The position numbers and the translations under genes were made by a program. A stretch of 64,000 nt of DNA from Clostridiales bacterium UBA7285 (GTDB lineage: Bacteria; Bacillota; Clostridia; Peptostreptococcales; Anaerovoracaceae). The stretch covers positions 31,932-95,931 of the forward strand of contig DKRJ01000008.1 in NCBI GenBank assembly GCA_002472145.1, given 5' to 3'. The notes beneath the pieces were generated by a model. That model had not been told where the DNA came from. It did no database searches and was given only the letters and a program-made list of their open reading frames with translations. Shown piece after piece: positions 1 to 7,560 of this stretch. The number at the start of each line of letters is the position of its first letter. Position 1 is the stretch's first letter.

Positions 1-289
1 CGGGCACGATGGTGTCTGTGAGCACGGATAAGTAGTCGTCCGCGCCGCCCGTATATTCCGGCTCATCCTTGAAGAGAGGCGGCATCGGCCACGGCGACAT
101 CTCCACGTTCCAGTAGACTCCACTTACGGCGGCCAGAGTGCAGTCCGGCGCTCCCGACTTCTTCATCGCTTCGAAGACAGCCTCGCCTTCTCCCTCGAAT
201 GTGTTCAGATATATGACGGGGCTTCCCGGCGCGCCGGTAAAAATCTCAATTGTTTTTCCTCCCGCGCTGATCTGAGTTTTCTCGCTCAT
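1..289 (-). CDS. Putative alpha/beta-hydrolase esterase, N-terminal part (cut by window edge)
   Basis: Only the first 96 residues or so are present; the gene runs off the left edge. The reading frame begins MSEKTQISAGGKTIEIFTGA and continues with a short core strand (PVIYLN) and a segment resembling 'MSPWPMPPLF...GGADDYLSVL'. That block is typical of putative siderophore-esterase (IroE-like) hydrolases of the alpha/beta fold. The catalytic serine would lie beyond the edge, so activity cannot be judged. Two in-frame ATGs exist. The GGAGG site sits one base from the first but seven bases before the second, so the second was chosen. Fold assignment is by resemblance only. Confidence 0.6.
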   Translation of the reverse strand, partial: MSEKTQISAGGKTIEIFTGAPGSPVIYLNTFEGEGEAVFEAMKKSGAPDCTLAAVSGVYWNVEMSPWPMPPLFKDEPEYTGGADDYLSVLTDTIVP

Positions 290-495
290 TTCCATGCCTC
301 CGGATGCTTCAAACGTTCTTCTTTCCCGAACCAGGGTCATCGAACAGCCGATCTGTATCAGCCGTATACTTTATTCGTTCCCCGCGATATCGGTTTTTAC
401 ACGCTCGATCTCGCCGTTTTTCGCAACCCTTGAACGATCCGATCTAAAAATATTTAAAAGCACGCCCGCACGCCTGCGGGAAGGCGGGATTAGTA

Positions 496-504
496 TGATA
501 TAAT
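496..504 (+). promoter_or_regulatory. Extended -10 promoter for the DUF6935-like gene
   Basis: TGA followed by a perfect TATAAT forms an extended -10 element. No convincing -35 box lies 17 bases upstream. The position gives a leader of about 80 bases before the downstream start codon. A small GC hairpin (CCCGCA/TGCGGG) lies just upstream. Confidence 0.5.
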
Positions 505-588
505 ATTTACAATCGTAGCTTTTCTCAGACGGTGCTTTATCTACCGCACTTCGCATGATCCGCGGAAGCCCGCGGAAGGAGGAGAAAA

Positions 589-1113
589 ATGGCTGTCACA
601 GATAATACAGGCTCAAAGACTATCATCTTCAACGCGATCCCTGGAACTATCGAGGAATTCAAAGCTCTTCCGGAAGCGCAGCTGGCTTCACCTTACGATA
701 CGGCGGCTCTCACGATGCTGGCTCTGTATCTGTTCCCGACAAACAAGGATCTGTGTTTTAAGGCGCTCGACTTTCTGCGCAGCCCTCGTCCGATAACAGA
801 GCGCGACAGGCAGTTCGTATCCGACAGGTTAAGAGGCAAGGAGTACATGCTCGGTTCGTACTTTGCCGGGGCAGCTCAGGATAACGGATATAAGCCTTCC
901 GAGCCGCTCACGATAACCATCCGCAGCGGGAACCGCACGACGAACGACGACACCATGACCGTTCTGAACGTCACTTCCAGCGGCTGCGATCCTGAAGCCG
1001 CCGCCAGGCCGCTCACGCTCCGTCTGGCAAAGGACGGCAAGTGGTACGCGTGGGAGTATTCCAGCGTCATGCTCGGGATCAAACAGCCGGCTTCAGCCGA
1101 CCCGTGGGCATAG
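589..1113 (+). CDS. DUF6935-like protein of unknown function
   Basis: This is a soluble 174-residue protein with no signal peptide or membrane segment. Its pattern is 'SPYDTAALTMLALYLFP' near residue 35, 'FLRSPRPITERDRQFVSDR' near 65, and a C-terminal 'KQPASADPWA'. I recognise this as the small uncharacterised Bacillota family annotated DUF6935. The ending in DPWA at the extreme C terminus is characteristic of it. A GGAGGAG ribosome site lies upstream of the ATG and an extended -10 promoter precedes the gene. It stands alone ahead of the aldo/keto reductase, so the context gives no clear functional hint. Biochemical role unknown. Confidence 0.65.
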   Translation: MAVTDNTGSKTIIFNAIPGTIEEFKALPEAQLASPYDTAALTMLALYLFPTNKDLCFKALDFLRSPRPITERDRQFVSDRLRGKEYMLGSYFAGAAQDNGYKPSEPLTITIRSGNRTTNDDTMTVLNVTSSGCDPEAAARPLTLRLAKDGKWYAWEYSSVMLGIKQPASADPWA

Positions 1114-1165
1114 GCAGGCATAGAGGAAAAGATTCGGAAACTTAACGGAACGAAGGGAGCAGAGC

Positions 1166-2326
1166 ATGGAATTCAAAGATTTCCCCGAAGTAAAACGCAA
1201 TTTCGGATTCGGCTGCATGAGGCTGCCGATGGTGGAAACAGACAATAAAGATAAGGACGGGAACCCGGAGAAGGCCGTCGACATCGAGCAGTTTAAGGAG
1301 ATGGTCGACTATTTCCTCGACAGCGGGTTCAACTATTTCGATACAGCGCACGTATATCTGAACGGAAAGTCAGAGACGGCGCTCAAGGCGGCTTTGACGT
1401 CGCGCTACGGCAGGAATGAGTACGTCCTGACGAATAAACTTACAGGCTCATGCTTCAACAAGGAAGAAGAGATAAGGCCGCTGTTCGAGTCACAGCTTGA
1501 GGCTTGCGGCGTGGAATATTTCGACTTCTACCTGATGCACTCTCAGAACGCAAAGGTCTTCGAGAAATTCAAGGCCTGCCGCGGATACGAGACCGCCTTC
1601 GAACTGAAGAAAGAGGGCAAAGTGCGTCATGTAGGTCTTTCGTTCCACGACACTCCGGAGGTCCTCGACAAGATCCTGACGGAGTATCCGGAGATCGAGA
1701 TCGTACAGATACAGTTCAACTATTACGATTACGACGATCCTTCAGTCCAGAGCCGCGGCGTCTATGAGGTCGCCAGAAAGCACGGCAAGCCGCTTATCAT
1801 CATGGAACCGGTCAAGGGAGGCAACCTCGTGAACCTGCCTCCGGAAGCGCAGAAGATCTTCGATGAACTGCACGGCGGCTCCAATGCCAGCTACGCCATC
1901 CGCTACGCAGCGGGGTTTGACGGTATGAGGATGGTGCTCTCCGGGATGAGCGACATGGATCAGATGCGCGACAACGTCTCGTTCATGCGTGATTTCAAGC
2001 CGCTTAACGACGACGAACAGAAGGCGGTCTCGAAGGTCGTGGAGATCTTCCGCGGCATGGACCTGATACCGTGCACAGGCTGCAGCTACTGCATCGAGGA
2101 GAATAAATGCCCGATGAACATCCAGATACCCGATCTCTTTGACGCCATGAATCAAAAGACGGCATTCGGCGATAAAAAGCAGGAGCGCTTCTTCAGTCAG
2201 TTCTATACGGGGAACGGCAAAGGCAAGCCGAGCGAATGCGTAAAGTGCGGAGGCTGCGAAAACGTATGCCCTCAGCACCTTCCGATCCGCGAGCTCCTGG
2301 AGAAGGTCGCGGCTGAGTTCGAATAA
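1166..2326 (+). CDS. Aldo/keto reductase with C-terminal double 4Fe-4S ferredoxin domain
   Basis: An N-terminal aldo/keto reductase barrel (about residues 1-290) is followed by a ferredoxin module. The barrel keeps the catalytic tetrad: Asp59 and Tyr64 in FDTAHVY, Lys91 in LTNKL and His124 in YLMH. The tail has two cysteine sets: 303, 306, 309, 315 (CTGCSYC...KC) and 358, 361, 364, 368 (CVKCGGCENVC). Each can hold a 4Fe-4S cluster. Length (386 residues) fits the 'predicted oxidoreductase of the aldo/keto reductase family' common in anaerobes. The clusters suggest electron exchange with a ferredoxin-type partner instead of, or as well as, NAD(P)H. Substrate unknown. A GGGAG site seven bases upstream supports this start. 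Confidence 0.88.
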   Translation: MEFKDFPEVKRNFGFGCMRLPMVETDNKDKDGNPEKAVDIEQFKEMVDYFLDSGFNYFDTAHVYLNGKSETALKAALTSRYGRNEYVLTNKLTGSCFNKEEEIRPLFESQLEACGVEYFDFYLMHSQNAKVFEKFKACRGYETAFELKKEGKVRHVGLSFHDTPEVLDKILTEYPEIEIVQIQFNYYDYDDPSVQSRGVYEVARKHGKPLIIMEPVKGGNLVNLPPEAQKIFDELHGGSNASYAIRYAAGFDGMRMVLSGMSDMDQMRDNVSFMRDFKPLNDDEQKAVSKVVEIFRGMDLIPCTGCSYCIEENKCPMNIQIPDLFDAMNQKTAFGDKKQERFFSQFYTGNGKGKPSECVKCGGCENVCPQHLPIRELLEKVAAEFE

Positions 2327-2376
2327 AAGGCCCGGGCAGAGTTCGGAAAAGGCGAACAAAACGAAAGGAAAGACAG

Positions 2377-2973
2377 ATGGCTGACGAAAAAAACAGAAAA
2401 CCGGGAACAGGCTCAAGCGTCAGGAATATGACCCTGACCGCAATGTTCCTCGCGATTGGAATGATCCTGCCGTTCTTTACGGGACAGATCCCTCAGATCG
2501 GCAGCATGCTTCTGCCGATGCATCTCCCTGTTTTCCTCTGCGCGCTTATCTGCGGATGGAAGTACGGAGTTGTGATGGCTTTCATACTGCCGCTCTTCAG
2601 GTCCGCGATATTTACCATGCCTCCGATGTATCCCGTCGCGGTAGCGATGGCCTTCGAACTTGCGACGTACGCGCTGGTGGCCGGACTGCTGTATGAGAGA
2701 TCCCGCTGGCAGTGCGTGAAAGCCCTGTATAAGTGCATAATCATCGCGATGCTGGCCGGACGCGCCGTCTGGGGCGTCGCCATGCTGATACTGCTCGGGA
2801 TCAAAGGCAACCAATTCACGTTTCAGGCTTTCCTCTCCGGAGCGTTCATCAACGCGATACCGGGGATCGTTATCCAGTTGATACTCATCCCTGTCATAAT
2901 GGTGGCGCTCGACAGAGCCAAGCTCGTTCCGTTCAGACGCGAGAAAAACGCCGTAAAAACGGTGCGCGCGTAG
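2377..2973 (+). CDS. ECF-type transporter substrate-binding membrane subunit (S component)
   Basis: This is a 198-residue, very hydrophobic protein with about five or six membrane helices. Its features, an N-terminal 'MTLTAMFLAIGMILPF' helix and 'LLPMHLPVFLCALICGWKYG' in the next segment, are typical of energy-coupling-factor S components. These subunits bind a vitamin or small metabolite and join a shared EcfA/A'/T module, which is not encoded here. The substrate cannot be read directly. The kinase-like gene that starts 12 bases after the stop suggests uptake followed by phosphorylation trapping, as for a nucleoside or vitamin precursor. An AAGGAAAG site precedes the ATG. Confidence 0.78.
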   Translation: MADEKNRKPGTGSSVRNMTLTAMFLAIGMILPFFTGQIPQIGSMLLPMHLPVFLCALICGWKYGVVMAFILPLFRSAIFTMPPMYPVAVAMAFELATYALVAGLLYERSRWQCVKALYKCIIIAMLAGRAVWGVAMLILLGIKGNQFTFQAFLSGAFINAIPGIVIQLILIPVIMVALDRAKLVPFRREKNAVKTVRA

Positions 2974-2984
2974 ATATCACGCAT

Positions 2985-3623
2985 ATGAGCGCGCCGAACG
3001 ATCATGGCGGTATGGCCGGCAAAATGGAAATAAAGGACATAGTATCCGAAATATCGTCCCGGGCGGACGAACTTCTGCGCGGCAGAGACAGAATGATCAT
3101 CGCTATAGACGGAAGGTGCGCATCGGGCAAAACAACCGCTGCCAGAGCACTGGCAAGCGCAATGAATAAAAAGTACGGTGCGTCTATCTTTCATATGGAC
3201 GATTTTTTCCTGCGCCCGGAGCAGCGCACCGAAGAGCGTCTGGCGGAGCCGGGCGGCAACGTCGATAGAGAGCGCTTCCTGAACGAAGTCCTGCTTCCCC
3301 TCAGCCGGGGGAAGGCTTTTTCGTATCGCCCGTTCGACTGCTCGACGTTCAGCCTGCTTGCTCCGGTCAAAGCCTTTCCTTCGCGTGTGAACATAGTCGA
3401 GGGCTCATACTGCTGCCATCCCGATCTCTTCGGATATTACGATCTCCGCGTTTTCATGGACGTCAGCCCGGAGGTCCAGCGGCAGAGGATCGCCTCCAGA
3501 GATCCTGAAAAATTTGATGCGTTCGAGTCAAAGTGGATCCCTCTCGAGGAAAAGTATTTTGCCGCCTTTGACGTCCCGCGTAAGTGCAAAATGATTTTTG
3601 ATACCTCACTTTTCTCTTTTTGA
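2985..3623 (+). CDS. Uridine-kinase-like P-loop phosphotransferase
   Basis: The protein has a clear Walker A loop (GRCASGKTTAA), then 'FHMDDFFL', an Asp-rich stretch matching the uridine kinase/phosphoribulokinase group, and 'VEGSYCCHPDL' followed by a lid-like 'RQRIASRDPEKFDAFESKWIP'. It probably phosphorylates a small hydroxylated metabolite such as a nucleoside. The start is uncertain: the first ATG of the frame gives 212 residues, but ATGs 9 and 13 codons later are also possible and none has a strong ribosome site. It lies 12 bases after the ECF S-component stop, so the two are probably co-translated and may act on the same imported compound (inference). Confidence 0.72.
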   Translation: MSAPNDHGGMAGKMEIKDIVSEISSRADELLRGRDRMIIAIDGRCASGKTTAARALASAMNKKYGASIFHMDDFFLRPEQRTEERLAEPGGNVDRERFLNEVLLPLSRGKAFSYRPFDCSTFSLLAPVKAFPSRVNIVEGSYCCHPDLFGYYDLRVFMDVSPEVQRQRIASRDPEKFDAFESKWIPLEEKYFAAFDVPRKCKMIFDTSLFSF

Positions 3624-3704
3624 ATAGCACATTGCAGAATTGATATTGTACATCCGTATTTTGACGTGCGATAATATGCTCAAGAAATCGAAGATACAGA
3701 CGAT

Positions 3705-3738
3705 GCCGGGAACATCCCGCGGCTTCGGCGGGACCGGC
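3705..3738 (+). other. Strong GC hairpin ahead of the flavodoxin remnant
   Basis: Nested arms GCCGG/CCGGC and TCCCGC/GCGGGA enclose a seven-base loop. No T-run follows, so it is not a classic intrinsic terminator. It may be a transcript-end remnant of the kinase gene or a leader structure of the broken flavodoxin gene. Confidence 0.4.
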
Positions 3739-3767
3739 CGCTATTCAGAAAGGACAGGTTACATGAT

Positions 3768-4308
3768 ATGAAAACTTCACGCAGATTTTTTAGGATCATT
3801 TGCATCGGGCTGATCCTGGTTCTGGCTCTGGCGCTCGCCGGCTGCGGATCGGGCGGAAGCGGGGACTGCGGCGCAGACTATCGCCGAGACGCTCGGCGCT
3901 GATACTTTCGTCATCACTCCTAAGGAGCCTTACACGTCGGAAGACCTCAACTACAATAACGCTGACAGCCGCGTATCGAGAGAGCACGAAGACGAATCGC
4001 TCCAGGATCAGGTCGAACTTGAGACTACAGAGGTCCCGGACTGGGATCAGTACGACACGGTATTCTTCGGATATCCGATCTGGTGGGGAAACGCCGCTTG
4101 GCCTGTCAACCAGTTCGTGACGTCAAACGACTTCACAGGAAAGACTGTGATCCCGTTCTGCACGTCCGCGTCATCGGGGATAGGCGACAGCGGCAGACTT
4201 CTTGCAGAAAAGGCGGGAACCGGCGACTGGCAGGAGGGAATGAGATTCTCATCCGGCGCAGGCGCCGACGAGATCGCCGAATGGGCTTCGCAGTACGCAG
4301 GCAATTAG
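3768..4308 (+). pseudogene. Flavodoxin lipoprotein, broken by internal deletion and frameshift
   Basis: The first frame encodes a perfect lipoprotein signal: MKTSRRFF, a hydrophobic core and the lipobox LAGC, then a Ser/Gly linker, but it ends at a TGA after about 44 codons. The remaining flavodoxin continues in another frame from 'TAAQTIAETLGADTFVITP' through 'VFFGYPIWWGNAAWPVNQF' and 'VIPFCTSASSGIGDSG' to a normal C terminus. The first beta strand and FMN phosphate loop (normally 'VLVAYFSxTGxT') are missing at the join. A single sequencing slip would not remove them, so this is probably a real deletion, perhaps between similar Ser/Gly-coding stretches. A short AAAGGACAGG site remains upstream of the ATG. 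Intact relatives are membrane-anchored flavodoxins, often near aldo/keto reductases and LysR genes as here. Confidence 0.8.
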
Positions 4309-4356
4309 TCTGCCGTCTGCGGGCAGAAAATACACCACAGCCGGATACGGCGGAAA

Positions 4357-5232
4357 ATGCGGCAAAACGATATGACGGACATAAATGAGGAAATGCGCTA
4401 CTTCGCGGAGTTCGCGGAATGCGGGACTTTGACGGAGGTCGCCGAAAAATTCAATATCTCACAGCCCACGATCACCAGGGCGATGAAAAAAGTCGAGGAC
4501 GAGTTCGGCGTTCCGCTCTTTGACAGGACGAAGAACAGCATAAGACTGAACGAAAACGGAAAGGTCGCGGCCCGCGAGGTCTCTCTTCTACTGAAGCAGA
4601 CCGAGGAGATGTTCGAACGCGTCAGGGCGTACGATAAGTCTAAGCGGACGATCTCGGTCGGGACCGCGGCGGCCGTGCAGCTGCCTGACCTCGTGGCCAG
4701 GATGGGCACGCTTTATCCTGAAAAGGCGATCTCGATGGAGCAGAAGCTTCCTTCCGAACTGGTCGACGGCTTTCAAAGAGGCATCTACCAGATGATAATC
4801 CTCCCCGCGGGAGCGGATAAGGTAAAGGAAGGTTTTGCCGTCGAGGGGTGCAGGACCCGCGTCATAGGCGAGGAGCATCTGATGTTCGCCCTCCCGAAAT
4901 GTCATAGATTCGCGCGGCGTAAATCTCTTTCGCTCTCCGAGATGGATGGCGAAAACATGCTGCTCTTTTCCAGGATCGGGTTCTGGGAGCAGATAGCGCG
5001 CCGGAAGATGCCGCATTCGCGTTTTCTGGTGCAGAGCGACAGATACACGTTCGCGGAACTCATCGCTAATTCAGTGCTGCCGTGCTTTACGACCGACATG
5101 GCGGCGTCCGATACCGATCAAAGCATGCAGGCGCGCGTAAAGGTCCCCGTCTCTGATCCGGAGGTGAACGTGACGTACTATCTGGTGTGCAGAAACTCGG
5201 ATTTCCCGCAGTTCAGGGCTTTGTTCGAATAG
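4357..5232 (+). CDS. LysR-family transcriptional regulator
   Basis: An N-terminal winged helix-turn-helix (roughly residues 8-75, 'GTLTEVAEKFNISQPTITRA') is followed by a periplasmic-binding-protein-like effector domain. Total length of 291 residues matches the family. It lies between the broken flavodoxin gene and an aldo/keto reductase on the same strand and may control one or both; the effector is unknown. Several in-frame ATGs exist near the start (codons 1, 6 and 13). None has a strong ribosome site, so the first was kept with the caveat that residue 13 (MRYF) could be the true start, as many LysR proteins begin close to the helix-turn-helix. Confidence 0.85.
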   Translation: MRQNDMTDINEEMRYFAEFAECGTLTEVAEKFNISQPTITRAMKKVEDEFGVPLFDRTKNSIRLNENGKVAAREVSLLLKQTEEMFERVRAYDKSKRTISVGTAAAVQLPDLVARMGTLYPEKAISMEQKLPSELVDGFQRGIYQMIILPAGADKVKEGFAVEGCRTRVIGEEHLMFALPKCHRFARRKSLSLSEMDGENMLLFSRIGFWEQIARRKMPHSRFLVQSDRYTFAELIANSVLPCFTTDMAASDTDQSMQARVKVPVSDPEVNVTYYLVCRNSDFPQFRALFE

Positions 5233-5305
5233 CCCGCAGATCTACGGCAGATAAACATCGATGATCAAATATGATCGAAAAGCAAAGATATCAGGAGGAA
5301 TCGAT

Positions 5306-6148
5306 ATGGAAACTGTAAAACTCAACAACGGGAAGGAGTGCCCGGTAATAGGGATCGGAACGTTCACTTTCTCGCCGGCCGACGCCGAGAACAGCGTCAT
5401 AGAGGCGTTGAAGGCAGGATACAGGCTCGTCGACACGGCTAACGCATACGTTAATGAGCGCGCTGTCGGACGCGGAATGAAGGAGAGCGGCGTGAAGCGC
5501 GAGGACGTTTTCCTCTCGACAAAACTCTGGCCCAGCGAGTACGAAAACCCGGACGCGGTAGACCAGACCCTGGAGCGCCTCGGCACAGACTACGCAGACC
5601 TTCTCTACATCCACCAGCCTGCCGGGAACTGGCTCGCCGGCTATCGTCTGCTCGAAAAGGCATACAGGGAAGGAAAGGCAAAGAGCATCGGGATCTCGAA
5701 CTTCGAAGGAAAATACCTCGACGAGCTTCAGACTGAATGGGAGATAGTCCCGCAGTTCATGCAGGTCGAGTGCCATCCGTACTACACGCAGAAGGAACTC
5801 AGAAAAGCGCTCGATAAATACGGCATCCGCCTCATGTCGTGGTATCCTCTCGGCCACGGTGACAGATCGCTGATCGATGAGCCTGTCTTTGCCGAGATCG
5901 GAAAGAAATACGGAAAAACCCCGGCACAGGTGATCCTCAGATGGCACACGCAGATGGGATTCGTCGTGGTCCCGGGCAGCCGCAGCGTAGAGCACATCAA
6001 AGCCAACCTCGACATTCTCGACTTCCGCCTCACGGAGGAGGAGATGAGCGCCATAGCGAAACTCGATAAGAACGCGAGGTACTATTACCGCACGGACGAG
6101 CAGCTCGACCAGTACGCTTCGATCAAGCCGCAGTACGAAGAAAAGTAG
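5306..6148 (+). CDS. Aldo/keto reductase (2,5-diketogluconate reductase-like)
   Basis: This is a 280-residue single-domain TIM barrel with the full tetrad: Asp43 and Tyr48 (VDTANAY), Lys73 (STKLW) and His103 (YIHQP). The C-terminal NADPH-binding signature is present ('VVVPGSRSVEHIKANLDI'). It probably reduces small aldehydes or ketones with NADPH in the cytosol; the substrate is not evident. An AGGAGG box seven bases upstream fixes the start, although the frame is open further upstream. It follows the LysR gene and may be its target. It has no iron-sulfur tail, unlike the aldo/keto reductase at the start of the window. Confidence 0.9.
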   Translation: METVKLNNGKECPVIGIGTFTFSPADAENSVIEALKAGYRLVDTANAYVNERAVGRGMKESGVKREDVFLSTKLWPSEYENPDAVDQTLERLGTDYADLLYIHQPAGNWLAGYRLLEKAYREGKAKSIGISNFEGKYLDELQTEWEIVPQFMQVECHPYYTQKELRKALDKYGIRLMSWYPLGHGDRSLIDEPVFAEIGKKYGKTPAQVILRWHTQMGFVVVPGSRSVEHIKANLDILDFRLTEEEMSAIAKLDKNARYYYRTDEQLDQYASIKPQYEEK

Positions 6149-6275
6149 GCGGAGGGTTCCTGTCGGCTGCATACTGGCGATCAGACACATGCGTAAAAAA
6201 GCCGGACAGACGCCGGAGAATAGTTATTCATTTTTTGTAATTTTTCATAAAAATTCCCCATAAAGTTCGTTTAAG

Positions 6276-6284
6276 TGATACAAT
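6276..6284 (+). promoter_or_regulatory. Extended -10 promoter of the hom-lysC-asd operon
   Basis: TGA-TACAAT lies about 45 bases before the hom start codon in an AT-rich stretch. No good -35 box is seen. The leader is too short for a lysine riboswitch or a T-box, so end-product control is more likely through the ACT domains of the aspartokinase. Confidence 0.5.
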
Positions 6285-6330
6285 AACAAATACGGCTGTC
6301 ATCTGCCGAAACGGAAAGGCGTGTTTTGCT

Positions 6331-7476
6331 ATGATGAAAATCGGAATGCTCGGATGCGGAACTGTAGGCAGCGGCGTCCTCGAAACTGTCAGCAGAAGGT
6401 CTGACATGGCGATAAAAGGGATACTCACGCGGGGCCCTCACCCGGAACTCGGAAAACTTTCGGTCCGTGAGCCTGAAGCGATATTAGACGACCCTGAGAT
6501 CGACACGGTCGTCGAGGTCATGGGCGGTACAGAGCCCGCGCTCGACTACGTCAGGCGCGCGCTCGCAAACGGCAAAAACGTCGTCACAGCGAACAAACAG
6601 ATGATCGCGGAGGCTTACGCGGAGCTCGTGTCTTCCGCGGAAGAGAACGCCGTCGCGCTGAGGTGCACCGCGGCGGTCGGCGGCGGGATCCCGTGGCTCG
6701 TGAACCTGAGCCGCGTCGCGGAAATGTATCAGGTCAGGAGTTTCAGCGGGATCATGAACGGCACGACGAACTTCATCCTTGACGCTATGACGTCTGGCGG
6801 ACGGGATTTTGTGGACGCGCTCGCGGAGGCGCAGAGGCTCGGGTACGCCGAGGCGGATCCTTCCGCTGACGTGGACGGCCTCGACGCGCTGCGCAAATGC
6901 GTGATATCGGCGAATATCGCCTTTGGCGGCGTCTTCTCCGAGAAGGACGCCCTGGCGGAGGGCATCAGATATATCATGCCGGAGGATATAAAGACCGCGG
7001 GCGAGCACGGGATGACGTGCAGGCTCATTGCAGAGGGCATCAGGACTGCGTCTGGCGCGGCTTTGTTCGTACAGCCGGAATTCCTCCCGGCGGGCAGGAT
7101 AGAGGCATCCGTAAGGAAGAACTTCAACCTGATCTCGCTCGAGAGCGTGGAGACGGGAACGATGAGTTTCTACGGTCAGGGAGCCGGAAAATATCCTACG
7201 GCGGCGAACGTCGTCGCGGATCTGATAGCGGTGCGGGACGGAGCGAAGGGCTTCTACACGAAGAGTCTCAAGGCTCTGCCGGTCGAAAACGGATCGGAGA
7301 CGATGCGCTGGTATTTCAGGACGGATGAGGAGGCAGGAATGCCTGCCGAAGCCGTCGCCGAAAAATGGGGCGCCGGAGTGCTGACCGGACCGCTTTGCGT
7401 TTCGGAGGCGCACGCTCTGGCCAAAGAATTAAGAAAGTCAGGCAGTAACGTTTTTTTCGCCGGAGTAAGGGGATAG
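6331..7476 (+). CDS. hom: Homoserine dehydrogenase
   Basis: This enzyme reduces aspartate semialdehyde to homoserine with NAD(P)H, at the branch toward threonine and methionine. The Rossmann loop GMLGCGTVGSGV is at residues 5-16, 'NKQMIA' follows the cofactor domain, and the catalytic signature 'GIMNGTTNFILDAM...AEAQRLGYAEADPSADVDGLDA' is intact. At 381 residues it is shorter than the usual enzyme of about 430 residues because the C-terminal ACT domain is largely missing, so threonine inhibition through ACT is unlikely. It is first in an operon with lysC and asd; gaps are 84 and 15 bases. The start is one of two adjacent ATGs. Confidence 0.93.
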   Translation: MMKIGMLGCGTVGSGVLETVSRRSDMAIKGILTRGPHPELGKLSVREPEAILDDPEIDTVVEVMGGTEPALDYVRRALANGKNVVTANKQMIAEAYAELVSSAEENAVALRCTAAVGGGIPWLVNLSRVAEMYQVRSFSGIMNGTTNFILDAMTSGGRDFVDALAEAQRLGYAEADPSADVDGLDALRKCVISANIAFGGVFSEKDALAEGIRYIMPEDIKTAGEHGMTCRLIAEGIRTASGAALFVQPEFLPAGRIEASVRKNFNLISLESVETGTMSFYGQGAGKYPTAANVVADLIAVRDGAKGFYTKSLKALPVENGSETMRWYFRTDEEAGMPAEAVAEKWGAGVLTGPLCVSEAHALAKELRKSGSNVFFAGVRG

Positions 7477-7560
7477 CGAAGCGCGAAAAATCCGGGGAAG
7501 ACAGCAAAGATCAAACAGATCACACCGATCGAAAAAATATTACAAAGGGGTTTTAGAGAA

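Noticed and set aside
465..480. CCCGCA/TGCGGG hairpin upstream of the first complete gene
   Set aside because: Short stem with no T-run on either strand; too weak to call a terminator.
6200..6245. Possible terminator after the second aldo/keto reductase (GAATA/TATTC before T-run)
   Set aside because: The loop would be only two bases and the stem is all but one A/T pairs; not convincing.
7477..7560. Possible lysine riboswitch before lysC
   Set aside because: The gap is only 84 bases, with no stems or conserved riboswitch core, and lysC is second in its operon.
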